This document shows, one piece after another, positions 17,139-24,404 of a stretch of 39,480 bases of DNA. The position numbers were made by a program, and so were the translations under genes. The notes beneath the pieces were generated by a model. That model was not told the DNA's origin. It saw only the letters and a list, made by a program, of their open reading frames with translations, and did not search any database. Each line of letters opens with the position of its first letter. Positions within the stretch are counted from its first letter, which is position 1. The stretch is from Lewinellaceae bacterium (GTDB lineage Bacteria > Bacteroidota > Bacteroidia > Chitinophagales > Saprospiraceae). The DNA lies in contig JARQTN010000057.1 of the NCBI GenBank assembly GCA_029976695.1, forward strand, positions 37,039 to 76,518, read 5' to 3'.

Positions 17139-17243
17139 GTCGTTCGAAGGAAAGACAAAAAACATACAAAAACCGAAACAAGAATTATTTTAAGGGGTGA
17201 GACTTGCCGGGGTTACGAAAGGGTAACTTCGGCATTTTTTTTT
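17139..17243 (+). ncRNA. Candidate small RNA, copy 1
   Basis: A ~105-nt block that starts GTCGTTCGAAGGAAAGAC, runs through an A-rich stretch and GGGGTGAGAC, and ends in an intrinsic terminator. It has no convincing reading frame, is duplicated 197 bp downstream with its terminator intact, and follows a promoter-like element at the right distance. It resembles no RNA family I know. Expression is not shown by the sequence; an alternative is a duplicated read-through terminator region of the operon. Confidence 0.5.
17205..17243 (+). terminator. Intrinsic terminator 1
   Basis: A 12-bp stem (TGCCGGGGTTAC with GTAACTTCGGCA, two G-T wobbles), loop GAAAGG, then nine T. Strong plus-strand terminator. 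Confidence 0.9.
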
Positions 17244-17257
17244 ATTCCTGATCGTAA

Positions 17258-17278
17258 AAAATCAGGGAAAACCCTGAT
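17258..17278. repeat. Palindromic hairpin ATCAGGG-AAAA-CCCTGAT
   Basis: A perfect 7-bp inverted repeat with an AAAA loop (17261-17278), preceded by AAA. A shorter form (AGGG-AAAA-CCCT) opens unit 1 at 17067, and an imperfect form is at 16719-16744. It marks the start of each unit and could be a protein-binding site or an RNA hairpin. Confidence 0.6.
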
Positions 17279-17323
17279 CGCAAAATGAGTGTATTCATCT
17301 ACTGACAAGGCTCTTTTTTACTT

Positions 17324-17331
17324 CATCTTTA
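17324..17331 (+). promoter_or_regulatory. CATCTTTA promoter-like element, copy 2
   Basis: Same place in unit 2 as copy 1 in unit 1. The flanking TTCATCTTTA is identical; the next bases differ (TCAT instead of CAAC). Transcription would begin near 17336. Confidence 0.4.
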
Positions 17332-17335
17332 TCAT

Positions 17336-17437
17336 GTCGTTCGAAGGAAAGACAAAACATACAAATACCGATTCAAGAATTATTTTAAAGGGGTGAGACT
17401 TGCCGGGGTTGCTAGAGGGTGACTTCGGCATTTTTTT
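17336..17437 (+). ncRNA. Candidate small RNA, copy 2
   Basis: A ~102-nt counterpart of 17139-17243. The 5' block GTCGTTCGAAGGAAAGAC is identical. Differences are a 2-nt deletion in the A-run, three scattered changes in the A-rich middle, a 1-nt insertion before GGGG, and changes in the terminator that keep the stem paired. As with copy 1, transcription is inferred and the family is unknown. Confidence 0.5.
17401..17437 (+). terminator. Intrinsic terminator 2
   Basis: A 12-bp stem (TGCCGGGGTTGC with GTGACTTCGGCA), loop TAGAGG, then seven T. Relative to terminator 1, two pairs change from A-T to G-T type, all still pairing, and the loop differs. It overlaps the end of the convergent ABC-F gene by two bases. 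Confidence 0.88.
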
Positions 17438-19340
17438 ATTCCTCCATCAGGACCACAAGGTTTTCCCACTCCTCTGTCCGGGACTTTAATTTATTCTTCA
17501 GGCTGCCGTATCTCTCCATGGTCTTTGCATAATCGTTGCGCTGGTAAAAAGATTCATCCAGCATGGCTTCCTCAATCTCACTGATCTCTTTTTCAATGCG
17601 CTCGATATCGCGTTCGGCAGATTTCAATTTTTTCTTGAGCTCCCTGCGTGCAGCATAGGTCTGGCCAGAGTCAGCCGCATTTGTCGACTCGTGTTCCCCT
17701 GTATCGTGTCGCATCTCCAAGTCACGCATTTCCTTGATTTCCCGTTTCTCAAGAAAAGACCGGATATCCCCCGCATGAAGGTGTATCCTGCCTTCCCTGA
17801 ATTCCAGGGTTTTCTCTGTCAGGCCCTCCAGGAATTCCCTGTCATGGGACACTACGATCAGCGTACCATGATAGTCCTGCAATGCCTGTTTCAGGATATT
17901 CTTGGAAGGGATATCGAGGTGGTGGGTAGGCTCATCCAGGACCAGCAGGTTCATGGGGCTCAGCAGCATGCAGGCCAACGAAAGGCGTGATCGCTCGCCT
18001 CCCGAGAGCACACTCACTTTTTTATCCACATCCTCACCTTTGAACAGGAAACCGCCGAGCATCGACCTGAGCTTTGGGCGCTGTTCAGCAGTCGCGTGGT
18101 GTTCGATCGTTTCCAGTACCGTTTCCCGGGGGTCAAGCCGGTCTGCCTGATCCTGTGCATAATAGGATAAGAAAATATTGTCCTTTCGTACAAGCTCACC
18201 GGAAGTTTTACCCTCCTCTCCTACCAGGATTTTGGCGAGTGTGGACTTTCCCTGGCCATTCTGGCCGACAAAAGCAATCCGCTCGTTCCGGTGGATCTTA
18301 AACGTGAAATGTTCAAAAACCTGATTGTCACCGTATTTTTTCCCCAGGTCCTTGCAATCGAAATAGACCAGCGGGCCACGCGGCACCTCCGGAAACCTGA
18401 TCCGGATTGCTTGTACATCCGCAGTGTCCAGCTCAACCCTGTCCATCCTGTCCAGTTGTTTGGAAAGCGATTTTGCAAACTTCGCCTTGGAGCTCTTGGC
18501 CCTGAACTTTTCAATCAGTTTTTCCTTCTGCTCGATCACCCGCTGCTGATTCTTGTAGGCGGATTCCTGGAGCTTCCTTTCCTCTTCCCTGTGCCTGATG
18601 AATTTTGTATACGGCAGCCGGTAATCGTAAGTCCGTCCATTGATGAGCTCAATCGTACGCCTCGTTACACGATCAAGAAACCGCTGATCGTGCGATACCA
18701 CAATTACCGTATATGGATACTGCTGGAGATATGCCTCCAGCCAGATGATGGATTCGATGTCGAGATGATTTGTCGGTTCATCCAATAGAAGGTAATTGGG
18801 TTTCTGGAGCAGCAGCTTTGCCAGCTCAACGCGCATTTTCCATCCGCCGGAAAAAGTGGCGATCTTTTGGTCCAGGTCCTCCTGGCCGAAACCGAGGCCT
18901 TTCAATACCTTCTCTACTTCTACTTCAACCTGGTCGCCCCCAGCATGCCGAAAGGATTCATGTGCATCAGCCAACTCTGCAGAAAGCTCCATCAATTTGT
19001 CCTCATCCTGCCCATGCTGTTCAAGTTCCTTTTCGAGCTTGCGCATTTTTGACTGGATGGCAAGCACACCACTGAATGCTTCCGTGGCAGCCTCCCGGAC
19101 GGTCTTCTGCGGATCGAGGTTACTTGCCTGGCGCAGGTACCCGATCCTGATCCCTTTCGGAATGTCCAGTTGGCCCTGGTCTGGACGGATCTCACCTGCG
19201 ATTATTTTGAGCAGGGTGGATTTGCCGCTTCCATTCCGGCCGATCAGACCGATTCGCTCTCCCTCCTTGATAATGAGCTGGATATTGTCATACAATACCC
19301 TGTCACCATATTTGATATAAATATTCGACAGTGCAATCAT
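17436..19340 (-). CDS. ABC-F family ATPase
   Basis: A 634-residue soluble protein with two ABC domains and no membrane segment. Domain 1 has Walker A GRNGSGKST (about 34-42), signature TFSGGWKMRVELAKLL and LLLDEPTNHLDIESI. Domain 2 has GQNGQGKST, LSGGERSRLSLACML and LVLDEPTHHLDIP. The linker and C-terminus are charged and coiled-coil-like ('REELKKKLKSAERDIERIEK'). ABC-F proteins act on the ribosome, in translation quality control or antibiotic protection. The Uup/YdiF-like architecture with C-terminal coiled coil suggests a housekeeping role. Start ATG 19340 (MIALSNIYIKYGDR) is preferred to the upstream in-frame start at 19376, which overlaps yqgE. Last gene of the folE-fabD-yqgE cluster. Confidence 0.93.
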   Translation of the reverse strand: MIALSNIYIKYGDRVLYDNIQLIIKEGERIGLIGRNGSGKSTLLKIIAGEIRPDQGQLDIPKGIRIGYLRQASNLDPQKTVREAATEAFSGVLAIQSKMRKLEKELEQHGQDEDKLMELSAELADAHESFRHAGGDQVEVEVEKVLKGLGFGQEDLDQKIATFSGGWKMRVELAKLLLQKPNYLLLDEPTNHLDIESIIWLEAYLQQYPYTVIVVSHDQRFLDRVTRRTIELINGRTYDYRLPYTKFIRHREEERKLQESAYKNQQRVIEQKEKLIEKFRAKSSKAKFAKSLSKQLDRMDRVELDTADVQAIRIRFPEVPRGPLVYFDCKDLGKKYGDNQVFEHFTFKIHRNERIAFVGQNGQGKSTLAKILVGEEGKTSGELVRKDNIFLSYYAQDQADRLDPRETVLETIEHHATAEQRPKLRSMLGGFLFKGEDVDKKVSVLSGGERSRLSLACMLLSPMNLLVLDEPTHHLDIPSKNILKQALQDYHGTLIVVSHDREFLEGLTEKTLEFREGRIHLHAGDIRSFLEKREIKEMRDLEMRHDTGEHESTNAADSGQTYAARRELKKKLKSAERDIERIEKEISEIEEAMLDESFYQRNDYAKTMERYGSLKNKLKSRTEEWENLVVLMEE

Positions 19341-19363
19341 TCCGCAAAAATGAAAAAGTCGGG

Positions 19364-19921
19364 CTAATTCAGGCAAACATCATCCGGCATTTGAGCGATG
19401 ACACTGTACAGTTGCCCTTTGTTATACATGATCTGGCTCCAGAGACTGTATGGTTTGGACTTGAATAAATAGTTTGAATCCATTTCTGCTGGAATCCAGG
19501 ATTTATACACCATTTCGTCAGCAAGTTGGCCCGGGGACCAACCACTGTACCCAACAAAAAAACGGATATTCTCCGGCCTGATGAGTTGTGACGTGATCAA
19601 AAACTTCAGCTTGGCAAAATCACCACCCCAGTAAACGCCACGTCCCACTTCGATGCTTTCATCGAGGATGTCTCCTGCATTATGCACATAGTGGATGGTA
19701 TTCGTTGATACGGGGCCTCCGTAATAGACCTGTGCCTCAAATTCCGGAAAATCGGCTACCAGCTCGTTGAGCGGCATTTCCAGGGGTTTGTTGAGGATAA
19801 AACCGACAGTACCTTCTTCCTCGCTGTGATCACACAGCAGGACAACAGACCTCTTGAAATTTGGGTCCAGCATGAAGGGCTCCGCCAATAAGACACCGCC
19901 GGTTTTAATCTGAGTTTCCAT
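19364..19921 (-). CDS. YqgE/AlgH family protein
   Basis: A 185-residue protein of the UPF0301 (YqgE/AlgH) family. Evidence: GGVLLAEPFMLDPNFKRSVV, the EGTVGFILNKPLEMPL motif, VYYGGPVSTNTIHYVH and FFVGYSGWSPGQLADE. The family is widespread and single-domain. Its molecular role is not firmly known. It lies 14 bp after fabD and 23 bp before the ABC-F gene. Confidence 0.94.
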   Translation of the reverse strand: METQIKTGGVLLAEPFMLDPNFKRSVVLLCDHSEEEGTVGFILNKPLEMPLNELVADFPEFEAQVYYGGPVSTNTIHYVHNAGDILDESIEVGRGVYWGGDFAKLKFLITSQLIRPENIRFFVGYSGWSPGQLADEMVYKSWIPAEMDSNYLFKSKPYSLWSQIMYNKGQLYSVIAQMPDDVCLN

Positions 19922-19935
19922 GAATTGAAAATAAA

Positions 19936-20808
19936 CTAAATATGTGCTGTTTCAAATGTTCGGTCCAGTTTTTTGAAAAAGCCGCTTAACACGCGCCCAC
20001 CTACCTCGACGACCTGTGTGATCTCATCCGAGATCATCTGGCGCATGGTCTGGGTCCACCTGACGGGCGAGGTCAGTTGCTGGACGAGGTTTTCTTTTAT
20101 TTCTAACGCATTCACGACTCCGGATGCGGTGACATTCTGGTAAATCGGGCATTCCGGCTTCTTGAAATCAATAGCCTTTATCGCGTTGCCCAGTTGTTCA
20201 GCTGCCGGCTGCATCAGTGGACTATGGAATGCGCCACCTACTGGGAGGATCAGGGCTCTCCTGGCACCAGCTTGCGTGAGTTTTTCAACAGCTTTCTGGA
20301 CACCGGGAACGGTGCCTGAGATCACGAGCTGGCCCGGACAATTGTAGTTCGCAGGAACTACGATATCCTCAATCCCTGCGCATATCTCTTCGATCAGGTG
20401 ATCTTCCAGCCCCAGGATGGCAGCCATGGTGCTTTCCTGGATCTCACAAGCTTCCTGCATGGCCAACGCCCTCCTGTGCACCAGTTTCAACCCGTCTTCA
20501 AAAGAGATGACCCCGGCGGCCACAAGGGCCGTAAATTCACCCAGGGAATGCCCTGCTACCGCATCAGGCTTTGGCTTCTGTGGCTGGCTGAGGTATATTG
20601 AAATGGAATTCAGATAAACCGCGGGTTGAGTGATGCGCGTTTCTTTCAGGTCTTCGACTGTTCCTTCGAACATAACCTGAGACAACGGGTAACCGAGCAG
20701 TTTATCAGCCCTTGAGTAGATCTCCCTTGCTGTTTCATTGGTATCATACACCTCCTTACCCATACCGGGCTTCTGTGAACCCTGTCCGGGAAAAACATAT
20801 GCGACCAT
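19936..20808 (-). CDS. fabD: Malonyl-CoA:ACP transacylase
   Basis: A 290-residue enzyme that moves malonyl from CoA to acyl carrier protein to supply fatty-acid elongation. Evidence: N-terminal VFPGQGSQKPGMG, nucleophile S88 in AGHSLGEF, the conserved QPAVYLNS and the catalytic histidine in GGAFHSPLM. Length fits FabD. The gene lies 16 bp after folE and 14 bp before yqgE, all leftward. No other fab gene is nearby. Confidence 0.96.
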   Translation of the reverse strand: MVAYVFPGQGSQKPGMGKEVYDTNETAREIYSRADKLLGYPLSQVMFEGTVEDLKETRITQPAVYLNSISIYLSQPQKPKPDAVAGHSLGEFTALVAAGVISFEDGLKLVHRRALAMQEACEIQESTMAAILGLEDHLIEEICAGIEDIVVPANYNCPGQLVISGTVPGVQKAVEKLTQAGARRALILPVGGAFHSPLMQPAAEQLGNAIKAIDFKKPECPIYQNVTASGVVNALEIKENLVQQLTSPVRWTQTMRQMISDEITQVVEVGGRVLSGFFKKLDRTFETAHI

Positions 20809-20824
20809 GGATGCTGGATTTAAA

Positions 20825-21457
20825 TTAGGTTAAGTTTGCGCTCACCAAATTTAAGAATTCACTCCGGGTTTCTTCATTTTTAAATTCACCAGTGAAAGCG
20901 GAAGTGGTGGTGACTGAATTTTGTTTCTGTACACCCCGCATCATCATGCACATGTGTCTCGCTTCGATAATGACCGCACAACCGAGGGGCTTGATCGTTG
21001 AATCAATACAGTGCAGGATCTCGTGGGTAAGCCTTTCCTGTACCTGCAGTCTCCTCGCAAATACATCCACAACGCGGGGGAGCTTGCTCAGGCCCACAAT
21101 ATACCCGTTCGGGATATACGCGATATGGGCCTTCCCGAAAAATGGCAGGATGTGGTGCTCGCACAATGAGTACAACTCGATGTCCTTCACGATGACCATC
21201 TCGCTGTATTTTTCTTCAAACATTGCGGACTTCAGGATCTCGGCACCACTCATCTGGTATCCATGTGTAAGGAACTGCATCGCCTTGGCCGCACGCTCAG
21301 GCGTTTTCAAGAGCCCGTCCCGGTCAATATCCTCTCCTGTCAGTTTGATGATCTCTTCAAAATGGCCCTTTAATGGATCCGTGACCGCATCCAGGTAAAG
21401 CTCTTTCCTGCTGTAGCTCAGGTCATCCTGCATTTCATCCATGATTGGTGTCTTCAT
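20825..21457 (-). CDS. folE: GTP cyclohydrolase I
   Basis: A 210-residue enzyme (206 from an alternative ATG at 21445) that converts GTP to dihydroneopterin triphosphate, the first step of folate synthesis. Zinc ligands are visible as C99 and H102 in SLCEHH and C170 in HMCMMMRGV. Also present are [15 protein letters not shown] and [15 protein letters not shown]. Probable first gene of the folE-fabD-yqgE-ABC-F cluster. The upstream region shares a divergent gap with the LytS-type kinase gene. A near-consensus -7 sequence (TACCTTTA on the minus strand) lies upstream. Confidence 0.97.
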   Translation of the reverse strand: MKTPIMDEMQDDLSYSRKELYLDAVTDPLKGHFEEIIKLTGEDIDRDGLLKTPERAAKAMQFLTHGYQMSGAEILKSAMFEEKYSEMVIVKDIELYSLCEHHILPFFGKAHIAYIPNGYIVGLSKLPRVVDVFARRLQVQERLTHEILHCIDSTIKPLGCAVIIEARHMCMMMRGVQKQNSVTTTSAFTGEFKNEETRSEFLNLVSANLT

Positions 21458-21627
21458 TTTTTCTCAATTTACAGATGTATAAATACATTTTTTGGGCCGA
21501 ATGTTTATGGTTTTAAAGGTAGGGATTAATTTGGTCCTCGAAAAAGGCAGGTCGATCGAATAATCTGAACCCGGCTTCAGTTTCCGTTGTATACCTTATT
21601 GCAAACAGCTGCCTGGAAGATGCATTG

Positions 21628-21658
21628 TTTGATGCTCCAGTGGAAATCTGTAATTTCG
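21628..21658 (+). promoter_or_regulatory. TTTG-N19-TAATTTCG promoter
   Basis: TTTG at 21628-21631 and TAATTTCG at 21651-21658 are separated by exactly 19 bp, matching Bacteroidota -33/-7 architecture with one mismatch in the -7 box. The predicted start near 21663 is 8 nt before the ATG at 21671, which supports that start for the kinase. Confidence 0.55.
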
Positions 21659-21670
21659 GTGACGGAAAGC

Positions 21671-22738
21671 ATGAATACCAGCGTACATCTCTCTTTTCTT
21701 GATAAGATCTATCATTTCTTCTCCCGCCGGATCGTACGGCATAGCCTGCTTTGGATCGTGTTATATGCTGTATTTGTCACCCTGCATTTTCTGAAAAACG
21801 GATCATTTGCTGATGCCCTGATCAGCGAGACCATCAATATTTCCCTGTATATCGCGATCGTCTATTTCAACCTGAATTACCTCATTCCCAGGTATCTTAC
21901 ACAGCGGACCTTTGCCACCTACTGCATTCTGCTCATTTTTGCAGCGATCGCCCTGACACCCATCAAAACTGTCATCTTTTATTTTCTGTATGCCAACAAA
22001 CCCTTAAACCAGGAATACCTCATTTTTAATATGGGGTATATTTTCCTTTCGATGTTCATGATCGCGTGCTTCAGTACCATTATCCAGGTCATGACCGACT
22101 GGCTGAGGCACAGGCAGGAAAAGAAGGAACTGGAAACAAAAACGATGCAATCCGAGCTGAACTTCCTGAAGTCACAGATCAATCCGCATTTTCTCTTCAA
22201 CACACTCAACAGCCTGTATGCCCTGACACTGAAGAAATCGGAGAAAGCACCGGAAATCGTCATCCAGCTATCCGAGATCATGCGGTATATGCTATATGAA
22301 TGCAATGAAAGGCGCGTCCCCCTCAGGAAGGAAGTAAACTATATGAAAAACTATATTGAGCTGGAAAGATTGCGGCAGGGCAGTGATGTGGACCTCCAGT
22401 TCACGGTAAAAGGTGAAATCGGGGATCAGAAGATCGCACCGCTCATGTTCATCCCGTTTATTGAAAACAGTTTTAAACATGGGCTCAGCAACCAGATCAA
22501 GCATGGTTTTGTGCATATTTGCCTTGAGCTGGTGGATGGTGTGATCAAGCTGCATATCCAGAACAGTAAAACACCCGCCCAGCCCTTGCAGGAGCATAAA
22601 AGAAGTGGCGGCATCGGACTGGTAAATATTCAGCGTCGGCTCGACCTGATCTATCCGGAGAGATATACCCTGGAGATCAGGGACCAGCCGGACCGTTATA
22701 TCATTAATCTGAGCATCGAATTGGATGATCAATCATAA
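21671..22738 (+). CDS. LytS/YpdA-type sensor histidine kinase
   Basis: A 355-residue kinase with four transmembrane segments (about 22-40, 52-72, 82-106, 118-142), then a His_kinase domain with phosphoacceptor H173 in INPHFLFNTLNSLYAL, and an ATPase domain with PFIENSFKHG and GGIGLVNIQRRL. This class pairs with LytTR regulators, and such a gene follows after 17 bp. I chose ATG 21671 because it begins the first membrane segment normally and fits the promoter upstream. The frame extends to a TTG at 21587, which would add 28 residues lacking family character. No sensing domain beyond the membrane part is visible. Confidence 0.93.
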   Translation: MNTSVHLSFLDKIYHFFSRRIVRHSLLWIVLYAVFVTLHFLKNGSFADALISETINISLYIAIVYFNLNYLIPRYLTQRTFATYCILLIFAAIALTPIKTVIFYFLYANKPLNQEYLIFNMGYIFLSMFMIACFSTIIQVMTDWLRHRQEKKELETKTMQSELNFLKSQINPHFLFNTLNSLYALTLKKSEKAPEIVIQLSEIMRYMLYECNERRVPLRKEVNYMKNYIELERLRQGSDVDLQFTVKGEIGDQKIAPLMFIPFIENSFKHGLSNQIKHGFVHICLELVDGVIKLHIQNSKTPAQPLQEHKRSGGIGLVNIQRRLDLIYPERYTLEIRDQPDRYIINLSIELDDQS

Positions 22739-22755
22739 ACACAAGACAGAATCAT

Positions 22756-23481
22756 ATGAAAGTGATAATCGTAGACGATGAACCCCTCGCACAAGATGTC
22801 CTCGAAACGTATGTCGGACAGATCAATGAACTGGAACTCGTTGCCAAATGCAGTAATGCCATCGAAGCCAATGAGGCATTGAAGAAAAATGAGGTTGACC
22901 TCATCTTTCTTGATATTCAGATGCCCCAGGTAACCGGGATTGAATTTGTAAAGTCCCTTTCAAATCCACCCATGGTGATTTTCACCACGGCATACAGCAA
23001 TTATGCGATTGACGGTTTTGAACTCGATGCCATCGACTATCTGCTCAAACCAATTTCCATGGACAGATTCATGAAAGCTGTGAACAAGGCTTCAGAGCAT
23101 TTCGAAATGCGCAAAACAGAATCAGTGCAGCAGAGTGCCGAACTTGACGGAGAAGATTTTGTGTTTGTCAAGGCAGATAAAAAACTTGTCAAAGTCAAGT
23201 TTGATGACATCATCTATATCGAGGGCCTCAAGGATTATGTCATTATCCGGATGGGAAATACCAGGGTGATCACACTTCAAACCATGAAAAGCCTTGAAAA
23301 AAAGTTACCTGAGCAGCAATTCCAACGGATCCACAGGTCCTACATCGTGAACCTGGATAAAATCCAGGCTATCGTCGGGAATATGGTGGAAGTGATTGAA
23401 AAGGGACAGAATAAACATCTCCCCATCGGAAAAAATTACCGGGATGACCTGCTGGAAATCGTAAACCAGAACAGGTTGTAA
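22756..23481 (+). CDS. LytTR-family response regulator
   Basis: A 241-residue regulator. The receiver domain has D8-D9 (IIVDDEP), phospho-acceptor D53 in IFLDIQMPQVTG, and the lysine in DYLLKPIS. The LytTR DNA-binding domain (about 130-238) shows 'IIYIEGLKDYVIIRMGNTRV', FQRIHRSYIVNL and LPIGKNYRDDL. It forms a pair with the LytS-type kinase directly upstream. Targets are unknown. LytTR proteins usually bind direct repeats upstream of target genes. Confidence 0.95.
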   Translation: MKVIIVDDEPLAQDVLETYVGQINELELVAKCSNAIEANEALKKNEVDLIFLDIQMPQVTGIEFVKSLSNPPMVIFTTAYSNYAIDGFELDAIDYLLKPISMDRFMKAVNKASEHFEMRKTESVQQSAELDGEDFVFVKADKKLVKVKFDDIIYIEGLKDYVIIRMGNTRVITLQTMKSLEKKLPEQQFQRIHRSYIVNLDKIQAIVGNMVEVIEKGQNKHLPIGKNYRDDLLEIVNQNRL

Positions 23482-23521
23482 CCTCCGTGCACCGACCAAT
23501 ACTACCTGTAGCTTTCGGATA

Positions 23522-24388
23522 TCAGAGATACTTGCGGATCGCCCTGTGTGCACCGGGCATATAACTCCTTCCGAAAAGGTTCACATGAACAAGCAAATAG
23601 TACAACTGGTATACCGGGATACGACCTTCCCACCCGGACTGTAAAGGATAGTGCTGATGATAAGCGTGATAAAAATGCTCAGGATATCCGCCGAAAAGCA
23701 GGGACATCGCGATATCCATTTCCCGGGAGGCAATGGAGACTGCAGGATCAATCAGATAGATGAGGCCTTTGCGGGATACAAGGTGGTTGCCCCCCCACAT
23801 GTCACCATGGATCATTGATGGTTCTGCATCTTCCACGATTTCACCAAGTTTTGATAAAAGTTTTTCTGCATCCTGGTAAAACCTTGTCTCTCCGGGAAAA
23901 TTCCTTTTCATTTGCGCCAACTGGGGCTGCAACCGTTTTGCACGATAAAAATCTGACCAGCTTTCGTGATACCCGTTTCGTTGGTGAAGCCGGCCGATAA
24001 AATTGTCGTGGTCAAGTCCGAACGGAAACCCTCCCGATCTGTGCATCCCACTCAGATTTTGTGCAAACTCGTCCCAGCTCTCTGCAACCAGATTTCCAGG
24101 TTCAATGAATTCAAGTACGAGAAATGCATAGGTACCCAATATTCCGAGATCGATCACTTCAGGTACCGGCACAGTCCCTGAAGCTGACATGGTCTGCAAA
24201 CCCAGCGCTTCAGTAGAAAGCATGTCCGGGGCTTCTTCAATGCCGTTCCCTTTGACAAAAAATGTTTGCCCCTTGCTGCTTGTGATTGTAAAGGCATCAT
24301 TGATATCCCCACCGGTTACGGACCTCGCATTTTGGATGTCAATAGAGAGACGGTCTTCAAGCAGTTGCTTGAGTTCAGAAGAAATCAT
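23522..24388 (-). CDS. Fructosamine kinase family protein
   Basis: A 288-residue kinase-like protein of the fructosamine/ketosamine-3-kinase family (aminoglycoside phosphotransferase fold). Evidence: N-terminal GGDINDAFTI and FFVKGN (nucleotide-binding lysine), 'AFLVLEFIEPG' hinge, catalytic loop MIHGDMWGGN and the metal-binding LIDPAV. Family members phosphorylate sugar adducts on protein lysines so that they detach. Bacterial substrates are less certain. It lies 16 bp downstream of the T9SS gene on the same strand. Confidence 0.9.
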   Translation of the reverse strand: MISSELKQLLEDRLSIDIQNARSVTGGDINDAFTITSSKGQTFFVKGNGIEEAPDMLSTEALGLQTMSASGTVPVPEVIDLGILGTYAFLVLEFIEPGNLVAESWDEFAQNLSGMHRSGGFPFGLDHDNFIGRLHQRNGYHESWSDFYRAKRLQPQLAQMKRNFPGETRFYQDAEKLLSKLGEIVEDAEPSMIHGDMWGGNHLVSRKGLIYLIDPAVSIASREMDIAMSLLFGGYPEHFYHAYHQHYPLQSGWEGRIPVYQLYYLLVHVNLFGRSYMPGAHRAIRKYL

Positions 24389-24404
24389 GGAGAAGCGGAA
24401 TGAT

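Larger units (their letters stand above)
17067..17243 (+). repeat. Tandem repeat unit 1 (~197-bp period)
   Basis: The unit begins with AGGGAAAACCCTGA overlapping the stop codon of the preceding small gene. It continues through CATCTTTAC and a conserved ~100-nt block, and ends in a terminator with nine T. The block 17122-17243 is roughly 88-90% identical by hand alignment to 17319-17437. Confidence 0.85.
17264..17437 (+). repeat. Tandem repeat unit 2
   Basis: Second copy of the 17067-17243 unit, offset by 197 bp at its 5' side. The first ~55 nt are less similar (the opening hairpin and CATCTACT are kept). The last ~120 nt are well conserved. Its T-run overlaps the stop codon of the ABC-F gene on the other strand. 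Confidence 0.85.

Noticed and set aside
17192-17230. Nine-codon frame GTG-AGA-CTT...stop conserved in both repeat units (MRLAGVTKG / MRLAGVARG)
   Set aside because: It sits in the terminator stem, the AAGGGG 'ribosome site' overlaps the GTG itself, and the conservation is explained by stem pairing.
17041-17437. CRISPR-like or IS-type repeat
   Set aside because: Only two long units, with no short direct repeats and spacers, no inverted ends and no transposase.
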